Below are positions 24,201 to 39,200 of a stretch of 64,000 nucleotides of DNA, piece by piece. Location of the stretch: contig OZ038457.1 in assembly GCA_964036195.1 (NCBI GenBank), positions 5,180,635-5,244,634 of the forward strand, in the 5' to 3' direction. How positions within the stretch are numbered: position 1 is the stretch's first letter; the number at the start of each line of letters is the position of its first letter. Below the pieces are notes generated by a model, which worked only from the letters and a program-made list of their open reading frames with translations, made no database searches and was not told where the DNA came from. The stretch comes from Sphaerolaimus hirsutus (lineage: Eukaryota; Nematoda; Chromadorea; Monhysterida; Sphaerolaimidae). A program made the translations under genes and the position numbers.

Positions 24201-27200
24201 TCCTTCTATACCTCGGAAAAGCCTACATATTGAACCCCCGCGAACCCCCCCCCCCAAAAAAAAAAAACACCGGTATATATTTTTATCAGCTATCTATCAC
24301 TCCGGGGGAGCGATTTACTATCTATATGAACCCCAGGAGGAGTCGAAATCCACTTAACCCCTGATAGCTGGTCAAAGTTTTTGTTGGGCCGGGGGGGCGT
24401 GTTCAGGGGATAGAATAGTAGTTTATTTTTTTTTTCAAAATTAAAAACAATATTGCATGTTGTTGTCATGATTTATTAAACATCAATGCAACAAAACAAT
24501 CTTTTTAAACCAACGCATTTGTTTCGTCATGAGAGTTGCAACAATGAATGCAGCTGCACATTTAACAGGGCCATTAAAATGGCGACACGACAAACAAAAC
24601 GACAATAAATAAAGTACAATTTCTCCACATTAAATCAGGTGAACAAACTAGGTAACTGGCATGGTTGAGTTTTTAATTTACTCGCAAACTGTGTACTCAA
24701 CTATTTATTGCAGAAACAATCATTAGATTAACGTGACATGAAGTGCGTGTTCACGCATTGCAACTTTGTCAACGTGTATGCAAATTTTGCATATATTGAC
24801 AAACCTGCAGTGCCATCAGCATCAATAGTAAATGTCGCCGTGTTTTTGAATCTGAAATAAAATTTCAATGAAATAGATAAGTGAAAACTACAATTTTTTA
24901 TGGTGGAAACTTCACATTCACAAAATTGAGATGTAAATCAATGGATTCCATCAGGGGTTTAGTGGATTTGGACCCCTGCGGGGGTTCATATAGATAGTAA
25001 ATCGGTCCTCTGGAGGGACAGATAGCTGAAAAAACAACTTTTATTTTGGGGGGGTTGGGGGTTGGGTTGGCCGATGTTTTTTTTAAACGTTTTTTTTTTT
25101 TAAAAACAACGTTTTTTTTTTAAAAAAAAACATGACGTCCGAAATGTTTTTTTTTTTAAAAAAAAACATCGGCCGAAATTTTTAGTACTAAGCACTAGGT
25201 ATTTTGCAAAATTTTTGCGCGCAAGCGCGCAATTTCACACACAAATTGACATTGGTGGTTGTTTTCATTAGTTTTGTTGCATTTTTAGTATCAAAACATC
25301 CATTTCTATGTGCTACCATGGGTGAATAAGCCGACATATGTTGCTGTAATATATAATATTGAGGTAATGTGCTTCCATGTACCTCCACAGTGTGTAACTT
25401 AACCCAAAGTAACAACCTCCTTTTATAACCTTGTTTGATCACCATTCCGTGCCAAACTTTACCTGAAGTCACGAACATTTGACTATAAGGTGATATACGA
25501 ACAATATGTCGACGAAAAATGGATATTTTTGACACAAATCACCACTTATAATGCTATCCCATGGCTCCACAGCCATTGTATGGTCATATTTAACATCACA
25601 GAGTATTGCCAGTGTCTGATATACCTATATATGTTGACACTAGGTCATATCTGGGAGCTTTTAAAAAAAAACGTTTAAAAAAAAAAAACGTTTTTTTTTA
25701 AAAAAAAACATCGAGTTAAAAAAAACGTTTTTTTTCCAACCCTAGTTGGGGGGAGTTTGGGTGGGGGGTTCGCGGGGGTTCGCGGGGGTTCAATATATAG
25801 GCTTTTCGAGGGTATAGAATGAACAAAAGAGAAAAAATCGTTAAAAGTAGGAGAAAAACTGCTAAAAATAGGTTTATAAGTACATATAGTAAAAAATAGC
25901 TGAAAATAAGCAATATAATTAGAATTATGAATTAGAATTTTGAAGGTAAAAAACTATAAGAAGGTACAAAAATTATTGATTTTGAGTGAAAATTGGGGCC
26001 AAATTTCTTGAAAATCACTCCAGATAGATAGATAGCTGGCCAATTTGGGGGGGTAGGGAATAGTAGCCGAAATTTTCACCTCAGGATAGATAGATAGAGC
26101 AGCCTCCAGGATAGATAGATAGCTGGAGCGTTTGGGAGGGGGGTAACCCCCCATACTGAACCCCTGGATTTGATGGAGGCAATCTCAAACCGTGTAATGT
26201 GTAACATCAATTTACAAATGTCATAAATTCATCAAATATCATGCAAAATGTCAAAAGTTCAATAAAACAATCTTTTCTTTTTTCTTTTGAGAGATATTTG
26301 ACTTACATGACACTTGACACTTGCCTTTACACTTTCTAGGCTGCAAGATGGTTGCCATATCCGATATTATCTTGGCTTGTGCCTGCCCAATAAAAAGCAG
26401 CAGTTTTTTCTCTGATACTATTTATGCGCTTATGTGTGCTAGCATTTGTGTAAATAGTTTTTAAAATAACACATCTTACATAAACTTCTGCTGAGAACCT
26501 ACAAAATTGATGAAGGCACAATCTCAGTAAAAAATCCCATAAAACATGTGCATAAAACACTTAGGGGCATTCTGGTTGACATCAAATTTGCAAAGCACGT
26601 GTGACTCTCTATATTTATATTTTACAAAATTAACATCAATTTTGACAGAAAATGGCGAAAAGTGCCGCAATACGACACATCTCATGTATGGCACTGGTTT
26701 TATTCATTGGCAGCTAGCAATCAAATCCTGGATGAATGCCAAATAATTATCTAAGATTTTCAGGTTGCATGATGTTTGCATAGATTATGATACGCTGCCC
26801 TGAAATAGGATACATGGAACGCAGCATGCACTAAGTGATCATGAATATTTTATTAAAAGACAGCTAATTTTGAGGAAGGAATGTACCTATTTAATATGCG
26901 TGCAAGCCGTAAGATTTATTATGTGCATATTTATGCGGACAATTTCAAGTCAAAGTGAAAGAATATGGCAGAAAATGTGAGACACTTCAGCAGTTGACAA
27001 ATTTGCGAACGTTTAAACGTTCCATCGCAATAACTGCGAGACAATTTTCGATGCATTCCTCCCGCGGCACGACAAACAGACACTTCCTCACACTAAATTG
27101 TTGTCATATTCATGCCTGTGCAAATAAAATGCACAGACGAGCCGTAGTAAAACGATATTCGAGCTTAGTCTGTCAACAAAATAGTGCAAATCGGATCCAA

Positions 27201-30200
27201 TACTGCGCACACCTGCGATGTACGAATTTTCAACGCTGCTATACATACCTGGCAAGCTTACCTGGCATATTTTACATATTTGCACACATAACATGCTGAA
27301 AATGCATAAATATATTTACATGCGTTAGGTATCCGGTTGGGGTCTCCAAGATTTGTACCGGAGACCGGTCCCGCAACCTGTCATTAGTCATGTAAAATGT
27401 CAGGTAAATTTGTCAAATGTCATGTAAAATTGTAACCGACATTTTACAGGGTGTGGGACTGGCCCCTGTACTGTGTAGGGTATACTGTGGAGTTTTTAAG
27501 CTTAGAAATGTCTTAAGATGATTGCTCAAAATAGCCAAATAACAAGACAAAAGTAAACGGAAGCAATCAAATGGCAAAAAGTGAAAAAACCTTGAGCAGG
27601 GGTATCTTGAATTTTGACCCTCCGAGTGGTTGGATAAATAGCAAATCGCTCCTCCGGAGGGATAGATAGCTGAAAAATTTTCTTGGGGGGGGGGGTTGGG
27701 GGGGGGGGTTTGGGGGGGGGTTTGGGGGGGGGGTTGTGGTGGTTCGATATATAGGCTTTTTCGGGGCATAGAAGGAAGAAAAGGGAGAAAAATCGCTAAA
27801 AGTAGGTGTAAAACAGCTCAAAATGGGTATACAAGATCATATAGTACTTAAAATAGCTGAAAATAGGCAGTTAGACGCATGAACCAGTGATTTTGGAGGT
27901 GAAAATCTATATATAGGTATGAAAAATAGCGATTTTGAGCGAAAATTGGGGTATAGTTTCTGAAAAATCGCTCCAGATAGCTGAGCGATTTGGGGGGGGG
28001 TTTTACTGGGTAGTAGCCCAAAATTTTGCCTCCGGGATAGATAGATAGCTGAGCGGCCTCCAGGATAGATAGATAGCTGGGCGGTTTGGGGGGGGGGTAA
28101 CCCCCCCCCCCCATTCGAGACCCCTGACCGTGAGTTTGGACAATTAGCACGAAATCACTTAAAATAGTTGCACATGACTTGCAGTGGGGATTTATTGAAG
28201 GGGTGAGTCAGCTTAAACTTCAGCACGAAATCACTGAAAATCATTTCATAGTAGCGCGGTAAATTAGTTTAAAATAAGTTTAATGCTCACATTTTCAAAA
28301 TGGGCGTATTTCCAATTGTTTCACATGAAACGGGGGGGGCAACACAACACATGTTTCAAACACGCGGAAGCCATGCATGAAAATATGCAAGATAACACCG
28401 AGAAGGTTATACCAATCAATCAATCAATCAGACTGCACATTCATTTTCGATCCATCGCGCTAACTTACTATTCAAAGGATAACAATTATCCATCACAAAG
28501 GCGGTATGAATAAAATCGTTTGTTGTCACAATCTACCTTCGATAACCTCGAAAGTGTGCGTTTTGCAATTCTATGGACGGTTTTATTTAAAATTCCTCAC
28601 ATGTTGTCCGATTTTTTTTGAAACGGTACACGGACAAATTCCGGGCCAATTTTTCACAAACAATTTCGTTTGACCTTGTTAGAAGTTCACAGCGTGATAC
28701 TGACAACTAAATTCACAACAGAAACGTTTTTCATCGAAAAACCATGAAAATGTAAAAGTGGGCGCACAACAATTTCGTTGCGTAACATGAATTTCCAAAA
28801 TATTTAAATACACTTTTACGTTGCGTACACACATTGTTCATAGTTCACATAGAGAAACCCGGCTTACTAAAGCACAAAAGACATTCATCATTGATGCTAT
28901 CGCATGCAAAGTTTACGATAGATAGCCACCGGGTGCAAATAATAAGCCCAAGAGATACATACGTAAATTCAGTGTAGTGCACCGCCCTCAACATACATAC
29001 ACAAAAGTACACAGGGATGGGAGGGAATGTACTGCTATGCAGCGCTGTATGACTATGAGAGGTGCACCTATTGAGAAGTGATGTAAATGGCGCGAAAACG
29101 CCATGGCGTTTCTTCGTTTGGCGCTAGCGGGTGTGATGCCTGGCGCCATGGAAAAATGACGTAGCGCCAGTGGCGCCATAAAGAATTTCGCAATGGCGCT
29201 TTCACTGCACTACTTGGGATGCGTTTGAGGATAAGCAGATGAGCAGTTTAAACAAAGTCTTCCATGAACCCTAAATGTAACCTTTCTGGAATGTGGCAGT
29301 GACGTGTACCAATTCAATACACTGTCAAGTGACAATCATCCGGGTAGGTGTATTAAAAACTGTCAAGTGTCATGTCAATCGAGAATTCATTTCGAAGTGA
29401 TTTGCGCAACTTTTCATTATTATTGACACTATTCGCTCAAGTTGACAGGGCGCGTAATCGGACACCAGTCAAATAAAAATTGCCAAATTTAAAACAGCAA
29501 GGCAGTATTTACTTTCGCTTTTGCTTTGAAAAAACAGTTTCTACGCTGCATGGAAGTTTCTCTTGCGGCCGGTGGTGATAGATAAAAAACAAACAAGAAA
29601 AAACGAAACAAATTATAAAAAAAAATTCCTTATGCCTAGAATAAAATTTTGCATAGAAACCCAACAACTACAAATCAAAAACTGACCAGTGACATCCACT
29701 GGAACCACATCGGACGGAACGGAAGGCTCTGAATAACCCATCGCATTTTTCGCTATCACTCTGAATTGATAACTGTGCCCGGGCGACAGGTCACCGACTA
29801 TAATTCAATTAAAATTTGTAATTATAAATATCGCCTGTGACGAAACGCAACGTGCCCAAAGTGGAGTACACGAAAACACCAACTTGTCATTTTGCACGTG
29901 TGCATGAGGATATCGTTGACTTTGTACCAAAGTCTGTCGTCGGCGGTGATGTCGACGAATTCCACGTCGTAGCCGTGCACGGGCAGCGGGGAGTGCGCCG
30001 GCAGCCAGCATAATGTCACCTGCGCGCGATTTGTGGTTGCCAAGATTAGCGGTATTATTGCGCATATTCACACAAAAATGGTACCAGGAGCGTAGTCAGG
30101 GGGCGGGGGGAGAAATGCCAGAAGTGGAAATTTCCGGTACCATTTTGCGGTGTAAAAATTTTTGCGTGTAATTTTAGGTAAACCAGAAAACAGCGGTACC

Positions 30201-33200
30201 GGTAGCGGTAATTAACGGTACGGTAACGATCCCCAGCCACAGGTCAACCAAACTCCCTCACCTGATCTTCGGTCCTATCGAGTATTTCCGGTGGGTTCGG
30301 CCGCGCGGGCACCCCCTTCACTTGCCCATGTAATTTCGGTCGCAACTGCACCAACTCCGACACATCAGAGGGTTCAGAAACGCCCAAAGTGGTGCGGCAG
30401 GCGACACGAAATTCGTAAGTAGAATTGGGCCTCAGATTGTGAACTGTTAGCTGAGTGCCGGCCACCAGGGGGCACTCACGGACCCAATAAAGTGCACTGG
30501 AAAGTGTCAAGTGTCACGCAAAGTGTCAAAAGCCATGTAAAATGCCCTGGAAAATGACAAACCGGGTTGCCATTTCACCGGGCATTTTGCATGACTTTTG
30601 ACACTTCACACAACATCTGACACCTTCCAGACCACTTCACAGGATCCGCAAGTGCCCACCACGCGTTCAGTAGCGTTTCGCCACTGCGGGTCGCCGATCT
30701 CGCGGCTCTGCACCACGTAGCCCAACAAGTTGGCGCCGAGGCTGGCCGCGGGCGACCATTCAGGCGCCGCCCAGCACAATGTCGCCCAGTCGCTGTCCGC
30801 GTCCACGATGCGGGGGGCTGATGGACGCAGGCCGACCCGCCAGGAGCCTGAAATGTGTGAGATGGTTTTCTAAATAATCGCTTCTATGAGATTATTCCGA
30901 AACGGGGATTTTTTATATCGGGGTCATTCGCGGGCTGAAAATTTGAATATTTTTCAATAATTTTCAAATTTTATTTAAAATATATAGATTGCAATTTTCT
31001 GGACCAGCAATTGATAAGCAATTGTTAAAAACGACAACTCATTTTTTTTAAAACACAAACTTGGAAACTAATTTTTAACTTACAAATTCCCACTCTTCAC
31101 AATTGGAAATCACATGTCGATGTCATGAAGATGTATAGATTAACAACAATCCCACCCACAGAAAAACCACACCACAAACCTCCATCGAAGGGTTCCTTCA
31201 CATGCCCGACCTCTCCATAGGGGCTGGTATCAAACCCGGGACCGTTTGGCGCCAAAACCCGACCCGGACCCGCCGGCGCAATTATAACCGGGTTTGACGG
31301 GCGAGAAGGCTCGGAGTAGCCGAAATCGGCGTTGCGGGCGGACACCCGGAACTCGTAGGTGCACATGGGCAACAAGTTGGTCACTGGAAATGTGTGAAAT
31401 GTTGACCTTGTTTTTTACTGGCGAAACTAGTTTGACATAGATATTTAGAGACAATAATCGTAGAAGCGTAGACGATTTCATTACACAGACGAGTTGTGTT
31501 CGAATAGCCCTGTTCATTAGCCGTCATTCAGAACGAAATGAAACGGGGAGCGTATACCTCATTTTAGATATTAGATACGCACAAAAAACTGACAGGCAAA
31601 AATTGATGTTATCATTTGAAAATGATCACATAATTACCAAATTCCAGATCAGAATAGTGAAAAAATTGGTCAAGACGCACTCAGCATAATCATGTACACC
31701 TCCATTGGTCATCAATATTTATATCCGAGCCCACATTTCAAACACAAAATCCCAACCCAAAACCCCAACCCCACACCCCAAAACCCACCTTCAAAATGGC
31801 ACTCCTTAATAGGATAATCATTCGCAGGGGTCCACACATTCTCCCCACTGGTCTTAGCGTGATGGTGCGCGTCGGCGGGCGTGACGGGTCTGAACTCGAT
31901 CAGGTAGCCCGATATGGCGCCGGGGGCCATACTGGGCGGCTCCCAGGTGAGGGTGCAGGCGCTCGTAGACACGCTGATGATTCGAGGGCAGGATGGAGGG
32001 TAGGGGACGCCTGGGGGTTGTTTGGGGGTGGGGGGAGTTTGTGGTCAGTTTATTGGTTTTACTTGCAAAGGGAGCTATTGTAATGAGCACAGATTGAATT
32101 TGGGTGGAGGTGTCAAATTACCCGATTGTCCGAGTAGGTAAACATTTTTATTTATTTAATAATTTCGGAAATAAAACTCCGACACTTTGTAGCCGAAGAA
32201 CTGAACCGGAACTGAAATCGATAACCGAAACAGATGCCCGAAACGAATTTTTTTGAAACCGAAACCCGGAACCACAAATTTTGAAAATTCCCAACTCTAG
32301 CACCGATTCACAATAGCATAACAATTAGGTATTTAGATCTCAATTCACACAAAAAAAACCCACCAGTATGCGCGGGCGCCAGTCCGCTATTAGTGCTAGC
32401 CGAGGCACTATTATAATCACTAGTGCCCATGCCCAGCGCGTGCGTCTGCTGCGGCCCCTTGGGGCTCGTCGGGCCGCCCTTCAACACTGCGGGGGCGCAG
32501 GGCGCGCCGGGCGGCCCGAAGCCGCACTCGTTCTTGGCGCACACGCGGAATTGGACCGGGGTCCAGGGGTCCAGGTTGGAGACTGGGAGTTTGGAGGGTG
32601 GGTGTCGATTTTGGTGTGTCAATTAACGAGGGATTCTATTAATCTATCGAGATATGAAAAATACAAGAATATCGATATCGATCAAAGGTTTTATCGTCCG
32701 AACCCTGCAATATTCGCGTGACTAAATTACCCGAACAACGAGGCGTAATTTTCCAATAATAATAATGGTTCATGCTGCTTAAATGAAACGTGTTTAAAAC
32801 AGATTCAACCAGCCGTCTTTCAAATTCAGATTCAAACAGCCGTCAACTAATGTATAAAGCCACAATGTCGATAGCACATAACACACAACACATCATCAGA
32901 TCGCACCAAAAACACAAAAATACAATGCACAGAAAAAGGCACCATTCTCGCCAGTCTCCTCAATTCCAGAGACCAAGGTGTTCTCCTTGACGGAGCTGCA
33001 CTTGGCGCTCGCCGCCCCCTTCGAGCTGTGCGGCCGGCGGCGTCTAGCGGACGGCGACCGGGCGTATCGACTCACCAGGGGCGGGATTCAATTGACCCGA
33101 CAGGGTTTTGTGTTTAGAGTGCCATGATTGATTGTATTTGAAAAACCTAGTACCCAGGGGACACTCCCGAGCCTGTCAAGTGTAAAGTAAAGTGTAAAAT

Positions 33201-36200
33201 GTCATGTAAAACGACAATCAAAACAAAAAATGACATTTTGACACTTTGCACGACAATTGATAAATTTGTATGACATTTGTGATTACATACAATTGACAAG
33301 TTTCGATGACACTTGACATTTTTAAAACATTGTAAGACATTTGACACTCTACTTTACACTTTACAGGGCTCGGAACTGGTAAAAAGTCAACTCGGCCTGG
33401 TTCCAAACAGAACCACGTATTTAGAATTTCAGACGCAATCAAATCGGGTACCCGAAAAAAACCCGTCGGGCCAATCAAATCCCGCACCGGAACGGGTTCG
33501 GTGCACGCGGAGCTGTTCAAGAGGAACGAGTTAGTAGAATCGGTGAACGTGCTGCTGTAAGTCTGCTGTTCTCTGCGCCAAAATGTCGTCTCCACTGAGC
33601 TCCGTCGCATTTCGCTGGAGTAAGAAGATTGGGCGTGTGATTTTTGGCTCTGTGCCAGTGACGCACCGCGGTTGAGCATTTTCCGCCGCCGCTGCCGTAA
33701 GTGATGAAAAAGTGTTATTTTTAGGTAGGTAGAGAAGCTGGGCAAAAATCGGGAATAAATAGATGATGAAAGAATAAAAAGATGATGCGAGAATAAATAG
33801 TTGTTTGATAATAAAAAGTGATGCGTTAATAAGTCCGGCACGTTTTTTTTGCCGGGCAGCTCGAAACTTCAGAAACTTAAGCTGCCCGATTAAGCTTCAG
33901 ATATAATCGAAAAGCTTGACGGGCCAATTAAATTTCGCACCAGTTCAGAACAGAAATGGCTCTACTATTTATTTACATCGAAATATATGAGCATTTTCCC
34001 GCACAAATTGCCGAGCTACTGATAAATGGCGCGCGGCAAATCAAACACGTTCAAACTGCGCTTTCAAATGGCATTCCCAATCATGGAGCGACATATGGGA
34101 AGGAACAGGATGGGAGGAACAAATTGTTATGATTTCTCACACGCAGCGGCGCATTTAGCCGCGCGACACATGAAACGGCCGCTGGTGCCAGATCCAATTA
34201 GGATGTAAGGCGCCCGACATGCTAGAAAATGCAGCGTTGAGTGGCGTGCCGGACGCCTTACACGCGCCTTAAGTTCTAATTGGGTCTGGCCCCAGGGCTA
34301 CGCAGCTATGCAGCCAGCTAATGCATAATGCATGCTTCCCACTCTAAACGGGCGGGCGGTAATTGGAACTGTAGTGCACCAGCCACGGCCGCACGTTCAT
34401 ATGCATACAGTAAACGTATATTCTTGAATAGAACCCCCCGCTCGAATAGGGCCCCAGCGAAGGTAAGTGACGAGCGAAAACTTGCACCTTGAATAACAGT
34501 TCGAATGATACAGGTAAATCTTGCACAAAGTATTAATGTAACAGAATCAATATAATAAAATGTGCTTCAAATGGGAAAAAGTGTGAAGATGCAGGGGTTT
34601 AGTAGGGGGGTTGGGGTGGGTTACCCCCCCCCCAAATCCGCCAGCTATCTATCTATCACGGAGGCAAAATTTTGGGCTACTATCCCCTAAACCCCCCCCC
34701 CAAATCCGCCAGCTATCTATCTATGTGGAGTATCTATGCGTCTAACTGCCTATTTTCAGCCATTTTTAGTACTATATGTCCTTAAATACCTATTTTTCAC
34801 TTACTTTTAGCGATTTTTCTCCTTTTCCTCCCTTCTATGCCTATATTTTGAACCCCCGCGAACCCCCCCCCCCAACCCCCCCCAGAAAATTTTCAGCTAT
34901 CTATCCCTCCGGAGGAGCGATTTGCTATCGATATGAACCCCCGCGGGGGTCCAAATCTACAAAACCCCTGTGAAGATGTAACCAGTCCCAGTTTGATGAT
35001 TTATATAAAAGTAATTAATATTTATGTATGTAAAATTTACTGCAATTAAGGTGCTCCACACGGTGATTGACATTCGAATGTCAACTGGTTGATGTCAACT
35101 CATATTTTAGTTCACGTGTCACAGAGCGATCTTCAATTGCACATGTCGTCGTTGCAGCACCGGCAATTGAAGATCGCTCTGTGACACATGAACTAAAATA
35201 TGAGTTGAAATCAACCAGTTGACATTCGAATGTCAACTACCGTGTGGAGCGCCTAAGTAATTGCAGAAATGATGATAAATGAAACTCCCTACGCAAGTAA
35301 CTTAACTCAACGGCCAGCTTGGTGTGACACAATAAAAAACTCCCGGGGACTTATTCAAGGGAATGTAATATATATTTAAATATTTACATTGGATAAGTAA
35401 AAATGAATGGATGCTGCATAAACAGTTATGAACAGGTGCCACCCCCAGACCCTGTAAAATGCCCTGACAAATGTCAAATGTAAAGTTTCAAAAATCATGT
35501 AAAATATTGTGAAAACTATCTAACGTACACAAAGATTTTACAGGGTTTCGGAGTGATCCGGGGACGGTTGGTAATCATAATCAGATTTTGAGTGTTGATA
35601 TCCATTTGAAATTTGACTCTGGCAGATTTATGATTGAAAAAGTTATCAAATCAACAAAATAAATAAGTGTGGGCATGAATACATGTAATGTAAATACTTC
35701 ATTTCGCATATATTTATCACGTTCATAATGAACCTCACCTAGGCTCAGCAAACTGAAACTGACCGTGAGATTGATTTTCACTCATTAACAAAATCTAAGA
35801 TTTCTTCAGCACCCGAAGCAACAACAGCTGGCGACATGAGATAAAACGTCAGCAGACCGCAAGGTATGCGCCCAAAGTTACTTATGTCTTAGTCGAAAAC
35901 GTGCTAGGAGGGTACTTATGTATAGGGTTGGCCGATGTTTTTTTTAAACGTTTTTTTTTTTTTTTAAACGTTTTTTTTTAAAAAAAAAACATGACGTCCG
36001 AAATGTTTTTTTTTAAAAAAAAACATCGGCCGAAATTTTTAGTACTAAGCACTAGGTATTTTGCAAAATTTTTGCGCGCAAGCGCGCAATTTCACACACA
36101 AATTGACATTGGTGGTTGTTTTCATTGGTTTTGTTGCATTTTTAGTATCAAAACATCCATTTCTATGCGCTACCATGGGTGAATAAGCCGACATATGTCG

Positions 36201-39200
36201 CTGTAATATATAATATTGAGGTAATGTGCTTCCATGTACCTCCACAGTGTGTAACTTCACTCCCAAAGTAACAACCTCCTTTTATAACCTTGTTTGATCA
36301 CCATTCCGTGCCAAACTTTACCTGAAGTCACGAACATTCGACTATAAGGCAATATACAAACGATATGTCGACGAAAAATGGATATTTTTGACACAAATCA
36401 CCACTTATAATGCTATCCCATGGCTCCACAGCCATTATATGGTCATATTTAACATCACAGAGTATTGCCAGTGTCTGATATACCTATATATGTTGACATT
36501 AGGTCATATCTGGGAGCTTTTAAAAAAAACGTTTTTTTATATAAAAAAACGTTTTTTTTTTTTAAAAAAACATCGAGTTAAAAAAAAAACGTTTTTTTTT
36601 CCAACCCTACTTATGTATGCACTTTCACAAAAAAAAGAGAAAAAATTAAAAAGGCGGAGTCAAATACAAGCAACTAGGGTTCGGATGATATGACTTTCGC
36701 TATCGATATTTGATATTCGATATTTTTTTCTGAAACTAGATATCTGTTATTCGATATTCGATATTTTGTTCTGAAACTCGATATTCGATATCGATATGAT
36801 ATGAACCCACGATATCGATATTCAATATTAAAAAATGCTCGATATTCGATATCGATATTTCGATATTTTGCTTTGGGTACAGCAAGGCATATTTTAAGTG
36901 GTATATTGTATTTTCATGTGGTTGTAAACATGGTCATGTAACAGATCATCTCTATACTGAAATGTAAATGGTGATTTAAACAGGTTCACAACCGTCAAAA
37001 TGAGAAAATGGAATAAAAACACAGAAAGTTAAACACTGGTCATTCAAGTAAAATGAAACCTTGGCGCTGGGTGTGGACTGCCATTGCTCTGACCCATGCC
37101 CACAACATCATGTTGCAAGAAAAGTAGCATATCCATCTTTTCTGGTAGGTAGGAAACCAAACGAAATACAAGAAATGTGAAGAAAGCACTCCAACCAAAA
37201 CGAAATTGTAAATATTTAAATTTTACTTATCAACTAAAAACATCAATTATAAACACCTCACATCAATCACAAATATCTCAAAGTGAAAATAATAGCTTAA
37301 TTTGGGGACACAATACAGGTTTCGATATATCAGAAAATGGTCGATATTCGATATCGATATTCAAAAATGGTCGATATCGATATTCGAATATGGTCGATAT
37401 TCAATATCGATACTTGATATTTTCTCAAAATTCTCGATATCGATATTCGATATGAAAAAACAGTCGATATCCGATATTCAATACGATATATCGTCCGAAC
37501 CCTACAAGCAACATATGTTTCGAGCCTGAAATCTTTCTTTTTCTGGAATAATTTTAATCATTATTTATGATGACGTCATGCTGGATTGTTTCCTTCAGAA
37601 AATTGCGTAAAAATCTCTAATCTCACCACATGATTAGCAAAAACCAACGATGCGTTACGATCAATAAGCTTTTCTGCTTTTTCAATTTACCTTCGGATGT
37701 ATTTAACCTGTGATAATTACCATGAAGTTTCCCCAAATGGATATTTACCTAGTCGTGGCGATCTTAATCTTAGGAGAGTTGATCGAAATGGGCGTTTCTC
37801 AATGTCGAAAGTACAGAAATTTGAAAATTGAAAATGGATCAAAGCGCCTATTTTCCACCAATTTTCAAACTATTTAAAAAAAAAATATTTGGAGACAATT
37901 TTTTTTGCACTCTCGATAATTATGTCTAAAATTTGGCCAATAACTTATACGTCCACCCTCGGGATCAAAGTTGTGGAAAAAATGCATGAATGTTGATATT
38001 TATTGTTAGAGTTTTTCAGGTCAATTGAAAAGTACCTATCTACATATTCACCATACATTTAAATTTATCTTGGTAAATATGAAAGAGATGTTTAAGGCAG
38101 CTATATTCCCAGTATGAAAGCTTGATTTTTCGCTACGTGGGAAGGGAAACATGATGCCTGGAAAATGTTTTTCAAGCATATTCCAAAAACAGTTCTGCAT
38201 ATTTGATTGCCGCGCTACAAGCGCGGGAGAAGCTTTTTTAAAATCGGGAATTAGGTTTCTTTGTATCGAGAATGGAATCCGGCATTGACTGTTGGGAGCG
38301 TGATGAGGTCGCCACGTAATATCTTAAGGATTTTTTTGAGTAGGGGTTTATTCTTCACATTTTTCAGGCTTTTTCAGGTGCCTATCTATCGGATCCGGTA
38401 TTAGCTTTAGGATAAAGAATCTCTGTCAGTATGAGTATCATTCAAAATACAAAAATTTGCCGCAATTTACCAATTTGTCTGTTCGAAATATACCGTATTA
38501 CCAGGGCCGTATCCAGGGGGGGGGGGCGGGGGGGCTGCAGCCCCCCCCCCCTCCCGGGGCGAGACCAGAAAGTGACCGGAAAATGCGACTTTTTCAACGT
38601 CAGCGTAAAAAATTTTGCGCGCAATCGCGCATTCTTCACCAGACATTAAGGTATTATCATCAGATTTGCTCCATGAGGCCGCAAATCGTTGTAAATAGAC
38701 TCAATGTTGTGCTTTTTGCTGTTTTGTATGTATATTTACATACATATACAGCGTTCCATGGCGCTGACGCCAACGCCAGTAGCGCCATGGCGTGGCGCCT
38801 ACTGATGGCGCCAGCGCCATAGCGCCATTCCGCCACAATTTAGCTAAAATTTTAGGGGGGGGGGGCTGAGCCCCCCCCCCTCGCCGGCCTCCGTAAACAA
38901 GCAGCCCCCCCGCTCAAAAATCCTGGATACGTCCCTGCGTATTACCTCGAAATACCCCCATGGGGGTTTATTTTTTCGCCAGCAAAATTTGAGGGGGGAT
39001 CAATTCGAGGGGGGGGGGGTTTATTATTACGTCAGAAATTTTCGTAAGGATCGTAGTAAATAGTAGGCATTAGCATACCCAAAACAGGTAATAAATGTGT
39101 CCAAACAGGATATATTTAGACATAAAAAAGTAGATATCTACACAAACTAGTCCATGTGTAGCTGCAATGCAAATTAACAGTAATATACATCATGTACATT

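Larger units (their letters stand above)
23064..29686 (-). other. 6.6 kb catenin intron filled with elements
   Basis: Holds the elements listed above, a diverged foldback at 26195-26345, a GGCGCC remnant at 29076-29213, and AT-rich sequence. A 47-nt spliceable segment (24805-24851) was considered and left out because it breaks the frame. Confidence 0.6.

Noticed and set aside
24805-24851. 47-nt segment with good acceptor and gtttgt donor ([15 protein letters not shown]) as a catenin exon
   Set aside because: Its length is not a multiple of three and it would break the phase-1 to phase-1 join between 29687 and 23063. Kept out of the model, though an alternative isoform is possible.
33218-33841. 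207-codon minus-strand open frame
   Set aside because: Only the central part (33488-33679) looks coding. The rest reads through two mobile elements and AT-rich sequence.
36045-36266. Conserved short frames repeated in every GGCCGATG element (also at 25188, 62140)
   Set aside because: They are conserved because the elements are recent copies. They contain no transposase motif and are interrupted or shifted in other copies.
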